A stretch of DNA of 59,254 bases from Deltaproteobacteria bacterium (GTDB lineage Bacteria; Desulfobacterota; DSM-4660; Desulfatiglandales; HGW-15): assembly GCA_016931115.1 (NCBI GenBank), contig JAFGFM010000002.1, positions 1-59,254 of the forward strand, in the 5' to 3' direction. The stretch's first letter is position 1. Every line of letters starts with the position of its first letter. Under the pieces are notes generated by a model. The model was given only the letters and a program-made list of their open reading frames with translations. It was not told where the DNA came from and made no database searches. Below, in pieces: positions 43,372 through 52,324 of the stretch. A program made the translations under genes and the position numbers.

Positions 43372-44115
43372 CTATTCCAAATAACCCGCAGTTCTTGGCC
43401 TGTTTTCGAGCCTGTATTCCCTGTGGAGTTTCAGTACAGGCCTTATTTCACCTAAGAAATCCTTTGATGTGCAGGTATCAAAACATTCCTTTGTCAGGCC
43501 CGCCTGAATTTTTTTTATCAAATTTACAGTGTCAGGGCTTAAGCCAGGCGTGGCTTTTGTTACCCCCTGACACCTCATACATGCTATGCCCCCTGTATCT
43601 GGCCTGAACACCGCTGTTCCCACACCCTTGTATGGCCTGCCGCATATGGAGCATTTTTCAAGGTTTATGCTGTACCCGCCAAGGGCCATGGCTGCCAGTT
43701 CAAAAAATACAGTAACAATATGGGTATTGCCTCCTTTATCAAGTATCTCAAAGGAGTTCATGAGTGTATCAAACATGCTGCTGTCAGGCAGGTGCCACGG
43801 AAAAAGCATCTCGGTAAGTTCTATCATGTAGCTTGCCTTTATAAGTGTCGCGTAATCCTTTCTTAAGCCAGGGTAAGCGTCAATGAGCTTGCCTGAGTGT
43901 ATAAAATAGAGGCCATCCTTTTTTTTAAGGCTGTATTCCAGTTTTACATGCGAGAAGATATCCAGACAGTTTACAAAGCGCTTCCTGCTCCGGCGCGCCC
44001 CCTTTGCTATCCCCTTAATTTTGCCTTCCAGCGGGGTAAAAAAGGTGATTATAAGATCTGATTCACCAAAATCCTTCACCCGCATGATAATGGAACTGGA
44101 TGAACTGATTTCCAT
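43372..44115 (-). CDS. recO: DNA repair protein RecO
   Basis: RecO loads RecA on SSB-coated gaps with RecR. The 247-residue protein starts with the OB-fold ('SIIMRVKDFGESDLIITFFT') and has a C-terminal zinc site 'CSICGRPYKG...CMRC'. It lies seven bases downstream of the dGTPase-like gene, so the two are likely co-transcribed. Confidence 0.92.
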   Translation of the reverse strand: MEISSSSSIIMRVKDFGESDLIITFFTPLEGKIKGIAKGARRSRKRFVNCLDIFSHVKLEYSLKKKDGLYFIHSGKLIDAYPGLRKDYATLIKASYMIELTEMLFPWHLPDSSMFDTLMNSFEILDKGGNTHIVTVFFELAAMALGGYSINLEKCSICGRPYKGVGTAVFRPDTGGIACMRCQGVTKATPGLSPDTVNLIKKIQAGLTKECFDTCTSKDFLGEIRPVLKLHREYRLENRPRTAGYLE

Positions 44116-44122
44116 AAATTAA

Positions 44123-45313
44123 TCAGTCCATATAGCCGTACGACTGTGATGGGGCAACTTTAATTTCAGGAAACAGATGTTTGCGGCACTGTGAAAGAAA
44201 GTATTCATCTGTCATGCCTGCCATAAAATCCCTTACCACCATTGCCGTTGAATTTGTCTCCCTGTATTCCTCGCTCATGCCCCTTAGATACTCCCCGTAA
44301 ATCTCGGAACTCATGTTTTCGGTTTTCAGCTCTTCACAGTATCTCTCAAACATAAGGCTGAACATAAGTTCCAGCTTGGATGTCTGTTTAAAAAAGGTCT
44401 CACTCAGATATATCCTGTCCCGGTTAAAATCCTTCAGCTCCTTTAACGAGTTGCTTATCTCATCGCTGAAACAGATATATGGTTTATCCAGGCTGTTTTC
44501 TACAAGGTCTTCAACAAGTGAATAGACAATGTTACCGTTTGTCTCTCCAAGGGTCTTTCGGCAATTTTCAGGGATATCTTGCCTTTTGATGATCCCTAAG
44601 CGTATGGCATCCTCTATATCCCTCCCAACATAGCTTATGGTGTCTGCCATACGCACCACACAGCCTTCAAGTGTCATGGGGAGGATTTCAAGATAGGGCT
44701 CCTTTTCCTTTTCCGATATCTCTTTTGCCATTATCTCAAAATTTTTACCTGACTCAGGGCAGAGCTTTTTTTTATGTATCTCACCATCATGGCAGAGTAT
44801 CCCGTCCAGCACCTGGAGTGTGAGGTTCCAGCCCCTGCCTTTTCTTTCTATCTTTTCAAGAAATCTGACGCTCTGAAGGTTATGCTGGAAAAATCCGATC
44901 CCATGCTCTGATGAAAGCCTTGAGAGAAACCTCTCTCCGTCATGTCCAAAAGGGGCATGACCTATATCGTGACCAAGTGCTATGGCCTCTATCAGGTCTT
45001 CATTAAGCATGAGCAGCCTGCCTATTGTGCGGGATATCTTTGAGACAAGCTGAACATGAAGCACCCTGTGGGTTATATGATCATTTTTTACCAGATAAAA
45101 GACCTGGGTCTTGTCAATATATCTTGAATAGGCCATTGAATGGAGGATCCTGTCCGTATCAAGTGAAAAATTCTGCCTGTGACCCCTGTGAATATTTTCC
45201 TCCTCCACCCTTCTGACAGCGGTTTTACTCAGGCAGGCATATTTTGAGAGCCTCTTTTCTTCTGCCTCATCAAGCGCCATTTTTATTTTGTTTAAACATT
45301 GAGAGTCGATCAA
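44123..45313 (-). CDS. dgt: Deoxyguanosine triphosphate triphosphohydrolase-like HD protein
   Basis: dGTPase-type enzymes remove triphosphate from dNTPs. The 396-residue protein has the HD metal site 'HRVLHVQLVSKISRTIGR' and 'EAIALGHDIGHAPFGHDGER', the conserved 'ISYVGRDIEDAIRLG' and a normal C-terminal helical part. The starting 'ALDEAEEKRLSKYACLSKTA' is typical of the dGTPase-like clade. Substrate range is not predictable from sequence. It is followed by recO. Confidence 0.9.
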   Translation of the reverse strand: MIDSQCLNKIKMALDEAEEKRLSKYACLSKTAVRRVEEENIHRGHRQNFSLDTDRILHSMAYSRYIDKTQVFYLVKNDHITHRVLHVQLVSKISRTIGRLLMLNEDLIEAIALGHDIGHAPFGHDGERFLSRLSSEHGIGFFQHNLQSVRFLEKIERKGRGWNLTLQVLDGILCHDGEIHKKKLCPESGKNFEIMAKEISEKEKEPYLEILPMTLEGCVVRMADTISYVGRDIEDAIRLGIIKRQDIPENCRKTLGETNGNIVYSLVEDLVENSLDKPYICFSDEISNSLKELKDFNRDRIYLSETFFKQTSKLELMFSLMFERYCEELKTENMSSEIYGEYLRGMSEEYRETNSTAMVVRDFMAGMTDEYFLSQCRKHLFPEIKVAPSQSYGYMD

Positions 45314-45394
45314 TCTGAAATCTCCTTGCTATTGCCATATTTTTTCATTTATAACATAATATCATCCAATGTCATTTATATAAAAATATAAAAG

Positions 45395-45421
45395 TAGAGA
45401 CAGGTTTAAAACCTGTCTCTA
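45395..45421. repeat. 27-bp palindrome upstream of rpsB
   Basis: Arms tagagacaggttt (45395-45407) and aaacctgtctcta (45409-45421) are perfect complements around one base. It separates the divergent dgt and rpsB transcription units. It is not followed by a T run, so it may be a dispersed palindromic repeat. Confidence 0.6.
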
Positions 45422-45449
45422 TCTGAATGTAAATAAAGACATTTTTTTC

Positions 45450-45479
45450 TTGCAAAAAAATCATAATGATTGTTAATAT
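45450..45479 (+). promoter_or_regulatory. Sigma-70-type promoter for rpsB
   Basis: TTGCAA (45450-45455), 18 bases, TAATAT (45474-45479). It lies about 180 bases upstream of the rpsB start. Confidence 0.5.
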
Positions 45480-45656
45480 GACCAGTTCTTACATATGAAT
45501 AATATGTAAAAAGGGTTGTTTAATCAACCCGATATGTACTAATTCGCACGCTCGGGACTTGCCCCGGTGCCCCACCATATGGGAGTTCGCCAGTGCCTGA
45601 GCGGAGGTTTAACCGTGGGAGCGGGATTAAATATCCCGGATTATGAGGAGAAATTA
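45480..45656 (+). other. Structured rpsB leader
   Basis: The leader between promoter and rpsB holds hairpins gggttg/caaccc (near 45514-45531) and cgggat/atcccg (45622-45638), and GC-rich sequence at 45545-45615. Ribosomal protein S2 controls its own mRNA in other bacteria; this leader could carry that site. An open frame in phase with rpsB runs through it, but no start there has a ribosome binding site. Confidence 0.4.
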
Positions 45657-46514
45657 ATGGGTGTAGTACTTAACATGAAGGAATTACTTGAGGCAGGTGT
45701 CCATTTCGGCCACCAGACAAGACGCTGGAATCCAAAGATGAAACCATATATCTTTGGCTCCAGGAACGGTATCCACATTATTGATCTGCAGAAGACTGTA
45801 AAGCTTTACAGTGCGATCCATGATTTTGTGGTTAAAACCGTTTCTGAAGGGTATCCTGTACTGTTTGTCGGGACAAAAAAACAGAGCCATGATGCCATTA
45901 TTGAAGAAAGTGAAAGATGCGGGATGTTTTATGTGGCAAACCGCTGGCTTGGCGGGACCCTTACAAATTTTCAGACCATAAAAAAGAGTATCGCCCGTCT
46001 GAAAGAGCTTGAAAAGATGTTTGAAGACGGCTCTATAAACAGGTATACCAAGAAAGAGGCCCTTACAATGGAAAGGGAAATGATCAAACTTGAAAAAAAT
46101 CTGGGCGGCATAAAGAATCTTGATGAACTGCCCGGAGCTGTATTTATTGTTGACCCCAAAAGGGAGCATATAGCTGTTAAAGAGGTTAAAAAGATCGGGA
46201 TACCTGTAATCGCCATTACAGATACCAACTGTGATCCTGATGATATAGATTACGTAATCCCCGGAAATGATGACGCTATCAGATCCATAAGGCTTATCTG
46301 CTCCAAAATAGCTGATGCCTGCATTGCAGGGCATGCTATGGCAGAGGAAAAGCTGAGGGCAGAGGCTGAAATGCAGAAGGATGAAGAGCCTGAAAAGCCT
46401 GAGGCAGCGGCCCCTGTGGTGCCTGAAAAGAAGGCCGGCCCCGAGGTAATCATAGTTAACAAGAAAGATACAGTATATGATGACATCGACGATGACGATG
46501 ATCTAGAGGAGTAA
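45657..46514 (+). CDS. rpsB: 30S ribosomal protein S2
   Basis: The start at 45657 has gaggag eight bases upstream; a longer frame to 45567 is leader. The 285-residue protein has '[20 protein letters not shown]', '[12 protein letters not shown]', '[17 protein letters not shown]', '[20 protein letters not shown]' and an acidic C-terminal extension ending in '[12 protein letters not shown]'. The tail is longer than in many S2 proteins. It heads the rpsB-tsf-pyrH-frr-uppS-cdsA operon. Confidence 0.97.
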   Translation: MGVVLNMKELLEAGVHFGHQTRRWNPKMKPYIFGSRNGIHIIDLQKTVKLYSAIHDFVVKTVSEGYPVLFVGTKKQSHDAIIEESERCGMFYVANRWLGGTLTNFQTIKKSIARLKELEKMFEDGSINRYTKKEALTMEREMIKLEKNLGGIKNLDELPGAVFIVDPKREHIAVKEVKKIGIPVIAITDTNCDPDDIDYVIPGNDDAIRSIRLICSKIADACIAGHAMAEEKLRAEAEMQKDEEPEKPEAAAPVVPEKKAGPEVIIVNKKDTVYDDIDDDDDLEE

Positions 46515-46519
46515 AAAAA

Positions 46520-47122
46520 TTGGAAATAACAGCATCTGTAGTTAAGGAATTAAGGGAGAAGACAGGGGTCGGTATGATGGACTGCAAGACGGCCCTTAAG
46601 GAGAGCAACGGTGATATAGAAAAGGCGATTGAATACCTCAGGAAAAAGGGCATTGCAACAGCCATGAAAAGGGGCGGCAGGTCAACTTCAGAGGGTCAGG
46701 TTCAGTCTTATATCCATGCCGGCGGCAAGATTGGTGTTTTAGTGGAGGTAAACTGTGAGACCGATTTTACCGGCAAGAGTGCTGATTTCACAGAGTTTGT
46801 GAAGAATATCGCCATGCACATTGCTGCAAGCAATCCGATATCTGTAAACCGAGACGGGATCCCTGCGGATATCCTTGAAAAGGAAAAGGATATCTACATG
46901 ACACAGGCAAGGGAATCAGGAAAGCCCGAGAATGTGCTCGCAAAGATAGTTGAAGGCAAGATAAATAAATTTTACGCTGACACTACCCTTCTTGGACAGC
47001 CGTATGTAAAGAACCCGGATATTACTATCCAGGATCTCCTTAATGACCTGATAGCCAAGACTGGCGAAAATATTATTATCAACCGATTTGTACGTTTCCA
47101 GCTTGGGGAGACCAATGGGTAA
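46520..47122 (+). CDS. tsf: Elongation factor Ts
   Basis: EF-Ts recycles EF-Tu GDP to GTP. The 200-residue protein is the compact form. It uses TTG (gaggag overlapping the rpsB stop lies upstream) and has 'KELREKTGVGMMDCKTALKE' with the 'TDFVAR'-region equivalent 'NCETDFTGKSADFTEFVKNI' and 'PGKPENVLAKIVEGK'-type segment. It overlaps the start of pyrH by eight bases. Confidence 0.95.
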   Translation: MEITASVVKELREKTGVGMMDCKTALKESNGDIEKAIEYLRKKGIATAMKRGGRSTSEGQVQSYIHAGGKIGVLVEVNCETDFTGKSADFTEFVKNIAMHIAASNPISVNRDGIPADILEKEKDIYMTQARESGKPENVLAKIVEGKINKFYADTTLLGQPYVKNPDITIQDLLNDLIAKTGENIIINRFVRFQLGETNG

Positions 47123-47840
47123 AAAAACAGCCCGCTTCAAACGTATACTGCTTAAGATCAGCGGTGAGGCCCTGATGGGCAAAGGCAATTATGGCATTGA
47201 TGCTGAAACACTCCAGGGTGTTGCCTCCGAGATCAAGGATGTCCATGATAAGGGTGTCCAGATTGCTGTTGTGATAGGCGGGGGAAATATCTTCCGGGGG
47301 CTTAATTCCGATTCCTACGGTATGAAACGCGCCCCTGCCGATCATATGGGTATGCTTGCCACAGTAATTAATGCCCTTGCCCTTGGAGAGGCCATTAACA
47401 ACGAAGGGCTTGAGACACGGATCATGTCGGCTATTGATATGAACAAGGTGGCAGAACCCTTTATCAGAAAAAGGGCCATAAGCCACCTGAACAAGGGGCG
47501 GGTTGTGCTGTTTGGCGGAGGCACAGGAAACCCCTTTTTCAGTACTGATACAGCGGCTGCCTTAAGGGCAATGGAGATAGATGCCGAGGTATTATTAAAG
47601 GCAACAAAGGTCGAAGGTGTTTATGAACGTGATCCAAAGGATGATCCTTCATTGAAGCCATTCAAGACACTGACCTACAGAGAGTATATAGAAAAGGGAT
47701 TGAAGGTAATGGACATGACGGCCATAACCCTTGCCATGGGACATAACCTTCCTGTACTGGTGTTCAGTCTTAGGGAGAGGGGAAATATTCTTAGGGTCGT
47801 CACAGGAAATGATGTTGGAACCTTAATAACAGGGGACTGA
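47115..47840 (+). CDS. pyrH: Uridylate kinase
   Basis: PyrH makes UDP from UMP and ATP. The start at 47115 (ATGGGTAAAAAAACAG) is inside tsf. The 241-residue protein has 'RILLKISGEALMGKGNYGID', 'VVIGGGNIFRGLNSDSYGMK' and 'DMTAITLAMGHNLPVLVFSL'. The fold is the amino-acid-kinase type specific to bacterial UMP kinases. frr begins one base after its stop. Confidence 0.96.
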   Translation: MGKKTARFKRILLKISGEALMGKGNYGIDAETLQGVASEIKDVHDKGVQIAVVIGGGNIFRGLNSDSYGMKRAPADHMGMLATVINALALGEAINNEGLETRIMSAIDMNKVAEPFIRKRAISHLNKGRVVLFGGGTGNPFFSTDTAAALRAMEIDAEVLLKATKVEGVYERDPKDDPSLKPFKTLTYREYIEKGLKVMDMTAITLAMGHNLPVLVFSLRERGNILRVVTGNDVGTLITGD

Positions 47841-47841
47841 T

Positions 47842-48399
47842 ATGAAAGACGAAATACTTTCCGATCTGCACGATAAGATGAACAATTCCATTGAGGCATT
47901 GAAAAAGGATTTTCTCAGGCTCAGAACAGGAAGGGCTACGCCTGCCCTGCTTGATGGCATCAGGGTCAATTGTTATGATTCCCAGATGCCCATTGATCAG
48001 GTGGCATCTGTTTCAGTGCCCGAGAGCCGGCTGATTACAATTAAACCCTGGGATCAGGCAATCATCAAGGAGATAGAAAAAAGCATCCTGAAATCGGAGC
48101 TAGGGCTTACTCCCATGAATGACGGCAAGATTATCAGGATAAATATCCCGCCTCTTACAGAGGAAAGGCGAAAAGAACTTGCCAGGATGGCCAAAAAGAT
48201 GGCTGAAGAGGCCAAGATTGCTGTCAGGAATCACCGAAGGGACGCCAATGATGTCTTCAAGGATCTGAAGAATGAAAAGGAGATATCAGAGGATGAGATG
48301 CACAGTGCTCAGGAAGAGGTGCAGAAGATAACTGACGATTATATTGTTAAGGTAGATAAAGTTACCTCTGAAAAAGAAAAAGAGATACTAGAATTTTAA
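47842..48399 (+). CDS. frr: Ribosome recycling factor
   Basis: RRF works with EF-G to split post-termination ribosomes. The 185-residue length and motifs ('FLRLRTGRATPALLDGIRVN', 'ITIKPWDQAIIKEIEKSI', 'PPLTEERRKELARMAKKMAE') are typical. It is followed by a 148-base gap that contains a GC-rich imperfect hairpin (about 48423-48452), a possible terminator or attenuator before uppS. Confidence 0.97.
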   Translation: MKDEILSDLHDKMNNSIEALKKDFLRLRTGRATPALLDGIRVNCYDSQMPIDQVASVSVPESRLITIKPWDQAIIKEIEKSILKSELGLTPMNDGKIIRINIPPLTEERRKELARMAKKMAEEAKIAVRNHRRDANDVFKDLKNEKEISEDEMHSAQEEVQKITDDYIVKVDKVTSEKEKEILEF

Positions 48400-48547
48400 T
48401 TCATGTCTATAACTGTAGAAGGCCCGCCCCTGTTTTCAACACGGGGGCAGGTTTATCCTGTAACCCGCAAAGATATCCCTTCAACTTTTATGTTGGTTAA
48501 CGGATATTTTCAATTTTTCTGATGATACTATAATACAAGAAGCCTCT

Positions 48548-49267
48548 ATGACCAGACTGAATCCTAAAAAATTGCCAAAGCATGTTGCCGCCATAATGGA
48601 CGGGAATGGCCGCTGGGCAAAAAAAAGGATGATGAACAGGGTTAAGGGCCATGAAGAGGGGACTGAGTCTGTAAGGTCAATCGTAAGGACAAGCAGAAAA
48701 CTCGGTATCGGGTATCTTACCCTCTATGCATTTTCAGAGGAAAACTGGAAGAGGTCAAGGCTTGAGATAGCTGCCCTTATGGAGATACTTAAAAGGTTCC
48801 TTAAAAGCGAGCTGCCTGAAATGCTGGATAATGGCATCAGGTTAAATGCAATAGGAACTGTTGACAAGCTCCCTCACGATGCAAAAAAGGTGCTGTTTGA
48901 AACAATTGAAAAGACCTCCGCTAATAATGATATGGTTCTTACACTTGCCTTGAGCTACGGCGCAAGGCAGGAGATAGTAAATGCGGTAAAAGAGATTGCG
49001 GCCAGAGTGAAATCAGGCATGCTTGATATAGAGAAAATTAATGATGACATTATCAGTAACAGCCTGTACACTGCCGGTATACCTGACCCTGATCTACTCA
49101 TCAGGACAAGCGGTGAATACAGGATAAGCAACTTTCTTTTGTGGCAGATTGCATATACTGAGATATATGTTACACCAACACTATGGCCTGACTTCAGGGA
49201 AGAGGAGTACCTTACCGCCCTGCTTGATTACGAGAAGAGGGAGAGACGGTTTGGTGCTGCCGATTAG
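48548..49267 (+). CDS. uppS: Undecaprenyl diphosphate synthase
   Basis: UppS adds isoprene units to farnesyl diphosphate to give the C55 lipid carrier for cell-wall synthesis. The 239-residue protein has the catalytic 'HVAAIMDGNGRWAKKR', 'LTLYAFSEENWKR' and 'DLLIRTSGEYRISNFLLWQI'. The MEP genes dxr and ispE in this window feed the same pathway. Confidence 0.96.
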   Translation: MTRLNPKKLPKHVAAIMDGNGRWAKKRMMNRVKGHEEGTESVRSIVRTSRKLGIGYLTLYAFSEENWKRSRLEIAALMEILKRFLKSELPEMLDNGIRLNAIGTVDKLPHDAKKVLFETIEKTSANNDMVLTLALSYGARQEIVNAVKEIAARVKSGMLDIEKINDDIISNSLYTAGIPDPDLLIRTSGEYRISNFLLWQIAYTEIYVTPTLWPDFREEEYLTALLDYEKRERRFGAAD

Positions 49268-49290
49268 CGATAATATTTAAAAAGTTTATT

Positions 49291-50106
49291 ATGCATCTAA
49301 AAAGATGGTTAACCGCAATTGTAGCAATACCCATAGTAATCTATCTCATAGGTTTCAGTCCGAGATGGGTCTTCTACATTTTTATGTTTTTAATCAGCCT
49401 GGCCGGGCTTAATGAGTTTTTCAGGATTACCCTGCCTCAGATCCCCATTAGTCTCAAGATAACCAGCATGCTTCTCACGCTTCCCCTGTTTTTGAGCATG
49501 TATATGGGAAATGTATTGCTGCTTCCCGGTGTAATCAGCCTTGTGGTGATTATACCCATGCTCTTTTTCCTGTTTTCTGACCCATTAAGAGGCGAGAAAT
49601 ACCTGTCAGAGACTGGCAGGATGGCTGCCGGGTTCATATATGTCTCTCTCCCCATTGCCATGCTTCTCCAGATAGACAGGCTTTATCTGCTTAACCACAC
49701 TGTAAGGGGCATCTGGATATTTTTTCTGCTGGTTGTTACAGCTGCAAATGATACAGGTGCATTTTACAGCGGAAAGCTCTTTGGCAGGCACAAACTTTAC
49801 GAGACTGTAAGCCCCAATAAAACATGGGAGGGGGCAATAGGAGGGCTTATGGTTGCCCTGATTGTCTCAATCCTGTTCATTAAAATATTCAGGCTGCATC
49901 CTGTTGATACGGCGATTATATCTCTGATAATAATCATCTCTGTTGCAGGGCAGGTTGGTGACCTTGCCGAATCCATGCTTAAAAGAAATTTCAGCATAAA
50001 GGATTCAGGTGAACTGCTTCCGGGGCACGGGGGAATACTTGACAGGATAGACAGTCTTTTATTTGCGGCACCTGTTTTATACATTTTCCTGATGGTGATA
50101 ATATAG
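49291..50106 (+). CDS. cdsA: Phosphatidate cytidylyltransferase
   Basis: CdsA makes CDP-diacylglycerol, the precursor of phospholipids. The 271-residue protein has about eight predicted membrane helices and the family signature 'SPNKTWEGAIGGLMVAL' plus 'GDLAESMLKRNFSIKDSGEL' near the C-terminus. It lies between uppS and the nucleotide-sugar decarboxylase. Confidence 0.95.
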   Translation: MHLKRWLTAIVAIPIVIYLIGFSPRWVFYIFMFLISLAGLNEFFRITLPQIPISLKITSMLLTLPLFLSMYMGNVLLLPGVISLVVIIPMLFFLFSDPLRGEKYLSETGRMAAGFIYVSLPIAMLLQIDRLYLLNHTVRGIWIFFLLVVTAANDTGAFYSGKLFGRHKLYETVSPNKTWEGAIGGLMVALIVSILFIKIFRLHPVDTAIISLIIIISVAGQVGDLAESMLKRNFSIKDSGELLPGHGGILDRIDSLLFAAPVLYIFLMVII

Positions 50107-50133
50107 GTTTCATCTGATTCTGAGGAGGTAGAG

Positions 50134-51093
50134 ATGGCTACATACAAATATGACAGGTTAAGGATACTTGTTACCGGCGGGGCAGGGTTTCTGGGTTCTC
50201 ACTTATGTGAAAGGCTCCTTAATGAAGGCAATTATGTCATATGCCTTGACAATTTTTTTACCGGACAGAAAAGAAACATACTGCACCTCATGGATAACAG
50301 ATACCTTGAGGTAATCAGGCACGACATAGTAAACCCGATCCTTTTGGAGGTTGATCAGATATATAACCTTGCATGTCCGGCATCCCCTGTACATTACCAG
50401 TTTAATCCGGTTAAAACCACCAAGACAAGCGTCATGGGCTCTATCAACATGCTTGGCCTTGCTAAAAGGGTAAAGGCGCGTATACTGCAGGCCTCCACAA
50501 GCGAGGTTTATGGAGACCCGACCCTGCACCCCCAGAGGGAAGATTACTGGGGAAATGTGAATACCATCGGCATAAGGGCATGCTATGATGAGGGCAAGCG
50601 CTGTGCTGAGACCCTCTTCTTTGATTATTACAGGCAGAATAATGTAGATATAAAGGTAGTCAGGATATTTAATACATATGGTCCAAGGATGCATCCTGAT
50701 GATGGCAGGGTGGTTAGTAATTTTATTGTACAGGCACTTAAGGGTAAGAACATCACCATATTCGGTGATGGCACACAGACAAGGTCATTCTGCTATGTTG
50801 ATGACCTGATAGATGGTATGATCAGGATGATGAACAGCGTTAAAGGCTTTACAGGGCCAGTAAACCTGGGTAATCCGTTTGAATATAATATGAGGGAACT
50901 TGCTGAAATGGTTATCAGGCTTACCGGATCAGGTTCAAAGTTGGAGTACAAGCCCCTTCCAATGGATGACCCCAAAAGACGTCAGCCTGATATAAGTCTG
51001 GCAAAGGAAAAGCTTGGGTGGGAGCCACATATGATGGTGGAAGAGGGGCTAAAAAAGACCATAGAATATTTCAGGGAACGTATCAATCAATAA
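50134..51093 (+). CDS. UDP-glucuronate decarboxylase (UXS-type SDR)
   Basis: UXS turns UDP-glucuronate into UDP-xylose with bound NAD. The 319-residue protein has a strong ribosome binding site (gaggagg), the NAD motif '[19 protein letters not shown]', the catalytic '[20 protein letters not shown]' (YxxxK), 'STSEVYGDP' with the catalytic Ser/Thr, and '[20 protein letters not shown]', which is diagnostic for UXS-like enzymes. It lies between cdsA and dxr and its stop overlaps the dxr start by one base (TAATG). UDP-xylose would go to a glycan; no glycosyltransferase is in the window. Confidence 0.9.
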   Translation: MATYKYDRLRILVTGGAGFLGSHLCERLLNEGNYVICLDNFFTGQKRNILHLMDNRYLEVIRHDIVNPILLEVDQIYNLACPASPVHYQFNPVKTTKTSVMGSINMLGLAKRVKARILQASTSEVYGDPTLHPQREDYWGNVNTIGIRACYDEGKRCAETLFFDYYRQNNVDIKVVRIFNTYGPRMHPDDGRVVSNFIVQALKGKNITIFGDGTQTRSFCYVDDLIDGMIRMMNSVKGFTGPVNLGNPFEYNMRELAEMVIRLTGSGSKLEYKPLPMDDPKRRQPDISLAKEKLGWEPHMMVEEGLKKTIEYFRERINQ

Positions 51094-52253
51094 TGAAGAA
51101 TATCTCAATACTCGGTTCTACCGGATCAATAGGCACAAGCACCATAAAGGTGGTAAGATCTAATCCTGACAGATACAGGATTGTGGGCCTTTCTGCAGGG
51201 AACAATATTGATCTTATTGGGCAGCAGATAGAGGAATTCAGGCCTGTTGCTATCTCAGTGTCACAGGAGGCCCAGGCCCAGGTTTTAAAGAGCCGTTTGT
51301 CCCATGATATAAAAACAGAAATATACTGGGGTAAAGATGGCTATAAAAAGATAGCCGTTATGGATGAGGCGGATATTGTGGTCTCTGCCATAAGCGGTGC
51401 AGCAGGCCTTGTGCCCACATATGAGGCGATCTTAAAGAAAAAGGATATTGCCCTTGCCAACAAGGAGACCATGGTAATGGCAGGAGCAATAATAATGGCC
51501 CTTGCAGAAGATAAGGGGATATCAATACTGCCTGTGGACAGCGAACACAGCGCTGTATTTCAGTGCATGCAGGGGCATAACAGGGCAGATCTCAGGCGTA
51601 TAATACTGACCGCATCAGGTGGCCCATTCAGGGATTTTACCCTGTCTCAGCTTGAAAATATTACACCTGCCATGGCGCTCAAACACCCGAACTGGGAGAT
51701 GGGTAAAAAAATCACCATAGATTCAGCTACGCTGATGAACAAGGGGCTTGAGATAATCGAGGCGAAATGGCTTTTCAACCTTGACCTTGACCAGATTGAT
51801 GTGCTCGTGCATCCTGAAAGCATCATTCACTCCATGGTGGAATATAATGATGGATCAGTCATTGCTCAGATGGGGGTGCCTGATATGATTACCCCTATAT
51901 CCTATGCCCTTTCCTATCCTGAACATCTTAAAACCGACCTCCCTGGTTTAAGGCTTGAGGCCATAAAAAGTCTCCATTTTTATGAGACTGATCCTGTAAA
52001 ATTCAGGTGCCTCAGGCTTGCTGTTGATGCCCTTAAAGAGGGTGGCAGCATGCCTGCCGTGTTAAATGGCGCAAATGAGATTGCTGTTGCCTCCTTTCTA
52101 AATGAGGAGATCTCATTTTTACAGATACCTGAGATAATCGAAAGGACAATGAGTGCACACAGACCTCTTGCAATCGACAGCATAGAGACTGTAATCGAGG
52201 CAGATTCATGGGCAAGGACAAAGGCATTAAATGAGATAATGAAACTTGAATAA
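51093..52253 (+). CDS. dxr: 1-deoxy-D-xylulose 5-phosphate reductoisomerase
   Basis: Dxr catalyses the committed MEP-pathway step. The 386-residue protein starts at the shared base of TAATG and has the NADPH site 'ISILGSTGSIGTSTIKVV', 'DIALANKETMVMAG' and 'PVDSEHSAVFQCM', the metal-binding stretch 'ILTASGGPF', and 'HPNWEMGKKITIDSATLMNK'. It is coupled with UXS by overlap. Confidence 0.96.
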   Translation: MKNISILGSTGSIGTSTIKVVRSNPDRYRIVGLSAGNNIDLIGQQIEEFRPVAISVSQEAQAQVLKSRLSHDIKTEIYWGKDGYKKIAVMDEADIVVSAISGAAGLVPTYEAILKKKDIALANKETMVMAGAIIMALAEDKGISILPVDSEHSAVFQCMQGHNRADLRRIILTASGGPFRDFTLSQLENITPAMALKHPNWEMGKKITIDSATLMNKGLEIIEAKWLFNLDLDQIDVLVHPESIIHSMVEYNDGSVIAQMGVPDMITPISYALSYPEHLKTDLPGLRLEAIKSLHFYETDPVKFRCLRLAVDALKEGGSMPAVLNGANEIAVASFLNEEISFLQIPEIIERTMSAHRPLAIDSIETVIEADSWARTKALNEIMKLE

Positions 52254-52324
52254 TTTTTTATCTCTTTATTTATGCATTTAAATCCCTATAATGTTAGAAA
52301 CACTCTTAATAAGATGAGTTAAAT

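Noticed and set aside
45567-45656. Longer rpsB start
   Set aside because: The 30 extra residues are unlike S2 and the good gaggag is just before 45657.
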